A stretch of DNA of 7,067 nucleotides. Origin: CAMCXT01 sp046302715 (lineage in GTDB: Bacteria > Bacteroidota > Bacteroidia > M30B66). A model generated the notes under the pieces. It was not told the DNA's origin and did not search any database. It worked only from the letters and a program-made list of their open reading frames with translations. Location of the stretch: contig JBKCHQ010000181.1 of the NCBI GenBank assembly GCA_046302715.1, positions 1 to 7,067 on the forward strand, read 5' to 3'. The position numbers and the translations under genes were made by a program. Positions 1-6,700 of this stretch are shown here, one piece after another (position 1 is the stretch's first letter; each line of letters begins with the position of its first letter).

Positions 1-657
1 TGCCGGCTCTTTAAGGTGTTTAAGATTCGCCATGGGCCGCCCCGAATATTCCGAAGGATCGATGTAATAAATTTCGCTCCCATACGGCGCTGCGTCCAAA
101 AGCCCAGCCGCAGGATACACTTGCAGCGAGGTACCTACGACCAATACCATTTCGGCATTCGAAAAAAGTACAGCCGCCAATTCAATTAAAGGCACTGCCT
201 CGCCAAACCACACAATATCGGGTCGAAGCAATTCGCCGTATTCGTTTTTTATACCGTATTCAACCGCTTCGTAACCCACATTAACTGAACTCCCCCTCCC
301 ATTTACACTGCGTAATTTCACCAATTCACCATGCAAATGCACCAGATTTTTGCTGCCCGCACGTTCGTGCAAATCATCCACGTTTTGAGTAATTACTACC
401 GTTGGAATGTGCTGCTCAAGTTTGGCAAGCGCATAATGGGCTGCATTGGGCTGTACTTCTGCCAATTGCATACGCCTGGTATTGTAAAAACGGGTTACTA
501 ATTCAGGATTTCTTTGCCAAGCTTCTGGTGTGGCAACATCCTCAATAGCATGCTCTTCCCAAAGCCCATTCGAATCACGAAAGGTGCGTATACCACTCTC
601 TGCCGAAATCCCTGCTCCAGTTAATACAGCTATGCGAGCTTTAAAATGCCTATCCAT
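1..657 (-). CDS. cobB: NAD+-dependent protein deacylase, class III sirtuin (CobB/SIRT5-like), C-terminus cut by window edge
   Basis: Sirtuins remove acyl groups from protein lysines using NAD+, releasing nicotinamide and O-acyl-ADP-ribose; this one should be cytoplasmic. The frame stays open for 219 residues to the left edge, and only a short tail should be missing, as relatives have about 225-240 residues. Visible motifs are the NAD-binding GAGISAESGI (14-23), TFRD (25-28), TQNVDDLHERAGS (90-102), catalytic His109 in VHLHGE, WFGE (150-153) and VGTSLQVYPAAG (174-185). Tyr58 and Arg61 form the YxxR pair that in class III sirtuins binds succinyl or malonyl carboxylates, so desuccinylase or demalonylase activity is likely beside deacetylation (inference). 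No cysteine occurs in the 219 residues, so the usual Cys4 zinc site is absent. The ATG at 657 places the GAG motif at the normal distance. It is transcribed away from the malic enzyme gene. Confidence 0.93.
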   Translation of the reverse strand, partial: MDRHFKARIAVLTGAGISAESGIRTFRDSNGLWEEHAIEDVATPEAWQRNPELVTRFYNTRRMQLAEVQPNAAHYALAKLEQHIPTVVITQNVDDLHERAGSKNLVHLHGELVKLRSVNGRGSSVNVGYEAVEYGIKNEYGELLRPDIVWFGEAVPLIELAAVLFSNAEMVLVVGTSLQVYPAAGLLDAAPYGSEIYYIDPSEYSGRPMANLKHLKEPA

Positions 658-664
658 ACCCTCA

Positions 665-672
665 CAAATATA
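665..672 (-). promoter_or_regulatory. candidate -7 box for the sirtuin gene
   Basis: Read on the minus strand this is TATATTTG, an exact match to the Bacteroidota -7 consensus TAnnTTTG. It ends only 7 bases before the sirtuin ATG, so transcription from it would give an mRNA with almost no leader. I see no clear -33 TTG at the expected distance, so the call rests on the -7 box alone and could be chance in an AT-rich gap. Confidence 0.4.
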
Positions 673-743
673 GAACGCATATGGGATAAATTGATGGTGG
701 AAAAATTACCGCAAAAGGGGTGAGCAGGCCAAACGAATTACGT

Positions 744-751
744 TATTTTTG
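744..751 (+). promoter_or_regulatory. candidate -7 box for the malic enzyme-ruvA unit
   Basis: TATTTTTG matches the Bacteroidota -7 consensus TAnnTTTG exactly. It lies 55 bases before the malic enzyme ATG, giving a leader of roughly 50 bases that contains the inverted and direct repeats described separately. No convincing -33 TTG lies about 20 bases upstream, where the sequence is G-rich and purine-rich. Confidence 0.45.
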
Positions 752-754
752 CGC

Positions 755-774
755 TTTCCTAAAAATAAAGGAAA
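755..774. repeat. short inverted repeat in the malic enzyme leader
   Basis: TTTCCT (755-760) and AGGAAA (769-774) are perfect inverted copies separated by 8 A-rich bases. The element sits just after the candidate -7 box, close to where transcription would begin, so it could be an operator half-site pair or a weak 5' hairpin in the mRNA. The stem is only 6 bp with two G-C pairs, so chance is a real possibility. Confidence 0.35.
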
Positions 775-797
775 ACACTATACACTTAAAATAAAGG
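762..797 (+). repeat. 10-bp direct repeat AAAATAAAGG, second copy acting as the likely ribosome-binding region
   Basis: AAAATAAAGG occurs at 762-771 and again at 788-797, with 26 bases between copy starts. The second copy ends 9 bases before the malic enzyme ATG, and its AAAGG can serve as a weak Shine-Dalgarno sequence within an A-rich leader, a style common in Bacteroidota. The first copy overlaps the right arm of the inverted repeat at 769-774, so an mRNA hairpin would tie up the first copy and leave the second free. Whether the duplication has any function is unknown. Confidence 0.4.
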
Positions 798-806
798 TTC
801 CCTATT

Positions 807-3074
807 ATGGACGAATACAGGAAAAGACAGGCACTCGATTACCATTCAAAGGGTAAGCCCGGTAAAATAGCAGTAATTCCCACCAAGCCAACTTCCACCC
901 AACGCGATCTTTCGCTTGCCTATTCGCCCGGTGTGGCCGAGCCTTGTATTGAAATTCATGCCCAACCCGACGACGTATATAAATACACGGCAAAAGGTAA
1001 CCTTGTGGCAGTTATCTCCAACGGTACCGCGGTACTTGGGCTGGGTAATATTGGGCCCGAAGCCTCAAAACCCGTAATGGAAGGAAAAGGTGTACTTTTT
1101 AAAATTTTTGCAGACATTGATGTTTTCGACATTGAGGTTGACGCCAGTGATATTGAAGGTTTCGTTAACACGGTAAAAGCCATATCGCCCACTTTTGGGG
1201 GGATTAACCTCGAAGACATTAAAGCACCGGAGTGTTTCGAAATTGAGCGACGCTTGAAAGAGGCGCTTTCCATCCCCATTATGCACGACGACCAGCATGG
1301 AACGGCAATCATTACCGGTTCAGCTTTACTCAATGCGCTAGAACTGGCCGGTAAAAAGATTTCAGAAGTAAAAGTGGTGTTTAATGGTGCAGGAGCCTCG
1401 GCCATTTCATGCGCCAGCCTATACTTACAGCTTGGTGTGTTGCCCGAAAATTTAATTATGTGCGACTCCACCGGAGTAATTACTCAAGACAGAAACGATC
1501 TCGACGAACAGAAGCGGCGCTTTGCCCGGCAGGTTACATTTACTAAACTCAGTGAGGCACTAGTAGGGGCCGATGTTTTTGTGGGGCTCTCAAAAGGCAA
1601 TATCGTATCGAAAGAAATGGTGTCGGCTATGGCACCTAATGCCATTGTTTTTGCCCTTGCCAATCCCGACCCCGAAATTACCTACCCTGATGCGTTAGAA
1701 GCTCGACCTGATATCATAATGGCCACTGGCCGATCCGATTTTCCTAATCAGGTGAATAACGTGTTGGGCTTCCCGTTTATATTCAGAGGAGCACTCGATG
1801 TACGTGCAACCACCATCAACGAAGCCATGAAGTTGGCCGCCGTTTATGCTATTGCTGATCTGGCCAAGCAGCCGGTACCTGAAATGGTAAATATGGCCTA
1901 TAACAAAACGAACCTCGAATTTGGACGCGAGTATATTATCCCAAAACCGCTCGATCCGCGCTTAATTACCACCGTGGCACCCGCTGTGGCTAAGGCTGCC
2001 ATGGAGTCGGGAGTAGCTAAAGCACCTATTACGGATTGGGAGGTGTATAAAGAGGAATTGTCGCGCCGCATGGGTATGGATAATAAGCTGATGGAACGCC
2101 TCACAACGCGAGCCAAGACAGCTCCCAAGAAGGTGGTGTTTGCCGAAGCCGACCATTATAAAATCTTAAAAGCTGCGCAGGTAGTTCGAAACGAAGGCAT
2201 TGCCATACCGGTGCTGCTGGGTAATAAAGAAAAAATTGAACGTATAGCTCACGAAAATTCCATTAGAATTGAAGGGATGGAAATTATCAATCCCCGAAGT
2301 GTGGAGCAAGCGGAACGCGTGCTTGAATATGGCGATATATTCTACAAAATGCGTCAACGAAGAGGATTTACCATTTTCGAAGCACGCGAAATCATGCGGG
2401 AGCGCAATTATTTTGGATCCATGATGGTTCATGGCGGCGAAGCCGATGCATTGGTTTCGGGCCTAACGCGTAAATACCCCGATACCATTCGTCCCGCATT
2501 ACAGGTAATTGGCAAGGCTAAAGGAGTTAATCGGGTTGCAGGCCTGTATATCATGATGACCAAAAAGGGGCCATACTTTTTTGCAGATACCACGGTTAAC
2601 ATTAATCCCAGTGCCGAAGAGCTGGCCGAGATCACTGTTTTGGTTGCCGAGGCGGTGCGTAACCTAAACATCACTCCACGTATTGCATTGGTTTCGTATG
2701 CTAATTTTGGATCTTCAGAGGGTGATGATGCCATCAAATCGCGAGAAGCGGTAAGGATTTTACATGAAAAACATCCCGATTTAATTGTGGATGGCGAACT
2801 ACAGGCCAATTTCGCACTCAATAGTGATTTACTTCAGGAGCAATTCCCTTTCTCTAAACTATCGGGAGAACAAGTAAACACGCTTATTTTTCCAAATCTC
2901 GCTGCAGGTAACATTGCCTATAAAATGATGCAGGAAATTGGTGGCTCTGAAGCTATTGGTCCGCTTTTGCTGGGCATGCGTAAGCCAGTGCACGTGCTGC
3001 AATTGGGTAGTTCGGTGCGTGAAATTGTGAATATGGTAACTTTAGCTGTTGTTGACGCTCAAACCCGAAGCTGA
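807..3074 (+). CDS. maeB: NADP-dependent malic enzyme, MaeB-type with C-terminal phosphotransacetylase-like domain
   Basis: This cytoplasmic enzyme oxidatively decarboxylates malate to pyruvate and CO2, usually reducing NADP+. It has 755 residues, like E. coli MaeB (about 759), and closely resembles it throughout. The malic domain (about 18-150) has TQRDLSLAYSPGVAEPC with catalytic Tyr39, GNLVAVISNGTAVLGLGNIG (64-83) and catalytic Lys94 in MEGKGVLFK. Metal ligands are expected at Glu136-Asp137 (NLEDIKAPE) and Asp161-Asp162 (HDDQHGTA). The Rossmann domain (about 163-400) carries FNGAGASAI (192-200), ALANPDPE (283-290) and TGRSDFPNQVNNVLGFPF (307-324). Residues from about 428 form a phosphotransacetylase-like domain, which in MaeB proteins is regulatory and responds to acetyl-CoA; the catalytic Ser-Arg of true Pta is replaced here (Gln732-Leu733). 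NADP preference is inferred from similarity to MaeB, including MCDSTGVI after the Rossmann fold. The stop overlaps the ruvA start, implying co-transcription. Confidence 0.96.
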   Translation: MDEYRKRQALDYHSKGKPGKIAVIPTKPTSTQRDLSLAYSPGVAEPCIEIHAQPDDVYKYTAKGNLVAVISNGTAVLGLGNIGPEASKPVMEGKGVLFKIFADIDVFDIEVDASDIEGFVNTVKAISPTFGGINLEDIKAPECFEIERRLKEALSIPIMHDDQHGTAIITGSALLNALELAGKKISEVKVVFNGAGASAISCASLYLQLGVLPENLIMCDSTGVITQDRNDLDEQKRRFARQVTFTKLSEALVGADVFVGLSKGNIVSKEMVSAMAPNAIVFALANPDPEITYPDALEARPDIIMATGRSDFPNQVNNVLGFPFIFRGALDVRATTINEAMKLAAVYAIADLAKQPVPEMVNMAYNKTNLEFGREYIIPKPLDPRLITTVAPAVAKAAMESGVAKAPITDWEVYKEELSRRMGMDNKLMERLTTRAKTAPKKVVFAEADHYKILKAAQVVRNEGIAIPVLLGNKEKIERIAHENSIRIEGMEIINPRSVEQAERVLEYGDIFYKMRQRRGFTIFEAREIMRERNYFGSMMVHGGEADALVSGLTRKYPDTIRPALQVIGKAKGVNRVAGLYIMMTKKGPYFFADTTVNINPSAEELAEITVLVAEAVRNLNITPRIALVSYANFGSSEGDDAIKSREAVRILHEKHPDLIVDGELQANFALNSDLLQEQFPFSKLSGEQVNTLIFPNLAAGNIAYKMMQEIGGSEAIGPLLLGMRKPVHVLQLGSSVREIVNMVTLAVVDAQTRS

Positions 3075-3658
3075 TGTTTGATTATATTTCAGGAAATCTG
3101 ATTGAGAAAACGCCAACCTATGCCGTAATTGATGTAGGAGGAATTGGATACTTGCTTAACATTAGCTTAACTACGTTTAGTGAAATTAGCGCTAAAGAGG
3201 CGGCGAAACTATACTGCCATCAGGTAATCAAAGAGGACGCACACCAGCTTTATGGATTTTTTAAGCGTTCTGAGCGCGAGACCTTCCGCTTACTCATATC
3301 GGTTTCGGGCGTGGGTGCCGGCACAGCACGTATGATTTTATCCTCGCTCAGTGCCGATGAAATTGCCGAATGTGTGGTGTACGGACAGGTGGCCAAACTT
3401 AAAGCCGTTAAAGGAATTGGAGAAAAAACAGCGCAACGCATCCTCATCGATTTAAAAGGTAAATTTGATAGTGTTGGCGGTCAGACAGAAATTTTTTCGG
3501 GTCCACACAATATAGTGCGCCACGAAGCGTTAACCGCACTGACTTTGCTCGGATTCCCAAAAGCAAACGCAGAAAAGGCGCTCGACAAAGTACTCAATAA
3601 CGCTAACACTCACCTAACCGTTGAAGAGCTCATTAAACAATCGCTTAAGCTTATTTAA
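3074..3658 (+). CDS. ruvA: Holliday junction branch migration complex subunit RuvA
   Basis: RuvA binds four-way DNA junctions as a tetramer or octamer and loads the RuvB motor to drive branch migration in recombinational repair, before RuvC cleavage. At 194 residues it has the normal family length. The N-terminal OB-fold (about 1-63) begins MFDYISGNLIEK and holds VIDVGGIGYLLNI. The acidic pin that separates strands is visible as Glu54-Asp55 in VIKEDAHQLYGF, matching the Glu55-Asp56 pair of E. coli. Two helix-hairpin-helix motifs follow, VSGVGAGTARMIL (77-89) and VKGIGEKTAQRILIDLKGK (112-130). After a variable linker (about 131-146), the C-terminal RuvB-contacting domain (147-194) has HEALTALTLLGF. 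The ATG shares its A with the malic enzyme TGA, and no strong Shine-Dalgarno precedes it, so translation is probably coupled. Neither ruvB nor ruvC is in the window, which is usual outside proteobacteria. Confidence 0.97.
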   Translation: MFDYISGNLIEKTPTYAVIDVGGIGYLLNISLTTFSEISAKEAAKLYCHQVIKEDAHQLYGFFKRSERETFRLLISVSGVGAGTARMILSSLSADEIAECVVYGQVAKLKAVKGIGEKTAQRILIDLKGKFDSVGGQTEIFSGPHNIVRHEALTALTLLGFPKANAEKALDKVLNNANTHLTVEELIKQSLKLI

Positions 3659-3663
3659 TATGC

Positions 3664-3678
3664 TTTGTGTTGCACAAA
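3664..3678. repeat. perfect 6-bp inverted repeat between ruvA and sprA
   Basis: TTTGTG (3664-3669) and CACAAA (3673-3678) are perfect inverted copies around a TTG loop, starting 5 bases after the ruvA stop. As RNA this is a small hairpin with two G-C pairs and no following U-run, so it makes a poor intrinsic terminator. As DNA it overlaps the candidate -33 region of sprA, and its TGTG/CACA arms resemble a dimeric regulator site. I cannot name a regulator. Confidence 0.45.
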
Positions 3679-3693
3679 ATCGTTGTATTTTAG
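3664..3693 (+). promoter_or_regulatory. candidate sprA promoter (-33 TTTG, -7 TATTTTAG)
   Basis: TTTG (3664-3667) is followed after 18 bases by TATTTTAG (3686-3693), which matches TAnnTTTG at five of six fixed positions. Spacing fits the Bacteroidota pattern. Transcription would start near 3700, leaving a leader of only a few bases before the proposed TTG start at 3706. sprA could therefore be expressed separately from ruvA, although read-through from the malic enzyme unit remains possible in a gap of 47 bases without a good terminator. Confidence 0.35.
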
Positions 3694-3705
3694 CCTATTG
3701 ATTTT

Positions 3706-6700
3706 TTGAAAACCGCAACACCATATCGCTACTTTACGGTTGCTTTGGCCCTCATGCTCTTTGTAGTGTGGAGCGCCAACAGTCGTCCATACGACAGCGA
3801 AAAGGTTGATTTGAAAGGACCCGGCGATTCTACAGATACAGATACACTCATCCAACTCCCCTTTCCGTTTGATGATGAAGATCTGGATCCTACCGACCCC
3901 ACGCCCAATCCGTTTTTCCTGAAAGATCCTGCCAATGTAACCAACAGCATCGATCTGAATACCGAAACCAACGAATACGATATAAGCAGCCGCATGGGCG
4001 GCCTAAATTTCAGGTATCCCGATTACATGTCGTTTCAGGAATACCTCGATGAGGATTTTAATAATGCCATTTTGCGCAATTGGCGCGAGCGTGTTGAGGG
4101 TGATGATGTAAACAAACAGAGAGGTTTTCAACCTCGTATTATCGTTCCCGGCGAGGCATTTGCCGGCATTTTCGGGAGTAACGTTATTGACATCCGCCCA
4201 CAGGGCTCTGCCGAGCTCATTTTCGGTGGTAATTTTGTGCGCACCCAAAATCCTGCACTACCTATTCGCCAGCAAAGAGTAGGTTCTTTCAATTTTCAAC
4301 AGAAAATTCAAATGAACCTCACCGGTAAAATTGGCGATAAAATTCAGCTCCAAACCAATTACAATACTGAAACCGGCTTTAGTTTCGACAATAAGGTAAA
4401 TCTTAAATACGAAGGTAAAGAAGACGAAATTATCCAACTCATTGAGGCCGGTAACGTTAACCTACCGCTTACCGGAACCCTAATCACAGGTTCGCAAAGC
4501 CTGATGGGGATAAAGACCAAATTACGTTTTGGACGGCTTACCGCCACCACCATTTTTTCGCAACAACAAGGCGATCGTAAAAACATCTCCGTTCAGGGCG
4601 GAGCGCAAACCCAACAATTCGAAATTTCGGCATCAAGCTACGATGCCAATCGCCATTTCTTCCTGTCGCAATGGTTTAAAGATCGTTACGACCAATCATT
4701 ATCTACCCTACCCAACGTTACTTCACCCTTTAATGTAACACGCGTGGAGGTGTACATCACCAACCGAACTTATGCCACTACCAACGTGCGCAATATTTCG
4801 GCCTTTGCCGACTTGGGCGAATCAGACCCCAATTACTTCAACAACGGGGTTAATTCATACACACAACAGCAGCCTGGTGCGGTATTGTTTCCGCGGAACG
4901 AGAACAACAACTTACAGGCATCTCAAATCATTGCGACTTATCCTGATTTCAGAAATAAAACCAACGATGTACTGAGCAATCCCAACAGTTTTACTCCGCA
5001 AATAATTCCGGCTGTGGATTTCGAGTTTCTGCAAAATGCCCGACTCCTCAATCCTAACGAATATACCTTAAACCCACTACTGGGTTATGTTTCGTTGAAT
5101 CAGTCGCTCAATGCCGATGAGGTGCTTGCCGTAGCGTTTCAGTACACCGTAAATACCAGCCAGGGCCAGCAGGTGTATCAGGTGGGCGAATTCTCCACCG
5201 ATGTGCAAGGAACGGGTTCGCTGGTACTAAAGCTTTTAAAAAGTACCCAGGTGTTTACCCGCAAGCCCATTTGGGACTTGATGATGAAAAACGTGTATTC
5301 GTTAAACGGATATCAAATTAGCAAGGACAATTTTAAACTGAATATTCTCTATCAGGATGAAAAAACTTCGGTGAAGATGAACGTTATCCCCGAAGGTCAG
5401 AATGTAAACGGTAAAATCCTGCTTCAACTTTTTAACCTCGATCGACTCAACAATCAGAACGATCCGCAGGCCGATGGATATTTCGATTTTATTGAAGGAA
5501 AAACCATACAGGCCGATAAGGGGCGCATCATTTTCCCCATGCGTGAACCGTTCAGGAATTTCCTGCGCGGCAAATTCGAAGTGCCCTCCGAACTTACTTT
5601 GGCGAATAAATACGCTTTCGACTCGCTATATACCACTACGCAACCGCTGGCACAGCTCGATGCGCAACACAACCGCTTCTACTTACAGGGCTCCTATCAA
5701 TCGGCATCGGGTTCAGAAATTTCGCTTAACGCCATGAACGTTCCGCAAGGCTCGGTAACCGTTACCGCCGGTGGCGTGCCGCTTACAGAAAATGTGGACT
5801 ATACCGTTGATTATGCCTTAGGCCGCGTGCGCATCATCAACCAGGGCTTACTCAATTCGCAAACGCCCATTAACATTTCGCTCGAAACAAACACACTGTT
5901 TGCTATCCAAAGTAAACGTTTGATGGGTGCGCATTTCGACTACATGATTGATAAAAATTTTGGCCTGGGCGGTACCATCATGAACCTTACCGAAAGGCCC
6001 ATGACACAAAAGATCAATATTGGCGACGAACCCATATCCAATACCATTATCGGCCTCGATGGAAACATAAAACGCGATTCGCGGTGGTTAACACAAATGC
6101 TCGATAAACTGCCGTTTTACTCCACTAAGGAAATGTCGAGCATTACAGCAACCTGGGAAACCGCCAAACTCATTCCGGGGCACTCAAAAATTATCGGTAA
6201 AGACGGTCTGTCCTACATCGACGATTTTGAAGGCGCTGAATCTACCATCGATATCCGCAATTTTGGAAACTGGTTTATCGCCTCTACACCGGCAGGACAG
6301 CCCAATTTATTGCGCGAAGGCGATTTATTTAACTCTCGCGCGTACAATTACAACCGAGCTCGCCTTAACTGGTACACCATCGACCCGCTTTTTGCCCGAA
6401 ACGGAAGCACCACACCGCAGCACATTCAGGATTCGCCCATGCAATCCAATAATTTTATGCGGCAAATTGTTGAAACCGAAATTTTCCCTAATAAAGCACG
6501 TCCTAACGGCCAGGTTCAGATTATGCCTGTTCTCGACCTGCATTTCGATCCACGTGTTCGTGGGCCTTACAACTACGACGTATCCGAAAATCTTTACTCT
6601 GCCGGTTTAAATGCAGATGGTACGCTAAAAAAACCTACCACGCGCTGGGGAGGCATCATGCGCCGAGTAGAAACCACCGACTTTGAGTCGGCCAACATCG

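Noticed and set aside
678..680. Upstream minus-strand ATG as the sirtuin start
   Set aside because: It is in a different frame from the sirtuin, 23 bases away, so it cannot extend the protein.
956..1471. Minus-strand open frame of 171 codons inside the malic enzyme gene
   Set aside because: It is fully antisense to a strongly conserved coding region, its translation is serine-rich low-complexity with no recognisable motif, and it has no promoter-like sequence.
2429..2821. Minus-strand open frame of 130 codons inside the malic enzyme gene
   Set aside because: It mirrors the codon pattern of the phosphotransacetylase-like domain and shows no protein family features.
3664..3690. Intrinsic terminator after ruvA
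   Set aside because: The stem has only six pairs, mostly A-T, and is not followed directly by a U-run, so termination there would be weak.
3754..3756. ATG as the sprA start
   Set aside because: It lies in the middle of the hydrophobic core of the signal peptide and would remove the basic n-region needed for export.
3729..4248. Two minus-strand open frames of about 80-90 codons opposite the start of sprA
   Set aside because: The plus-strand frame gives the signal peptide and conserved N-terminal SprA sequence, and the antisense products look like shadow translations.
6227..6610. Plus-strand open frame of 127 codons overlapping sprA in another frame
   Set aside because: The sprA frame here encodes conserved YIDDFEG and RGPYNYD motifs, and the alternative translation has no recognisable domain.
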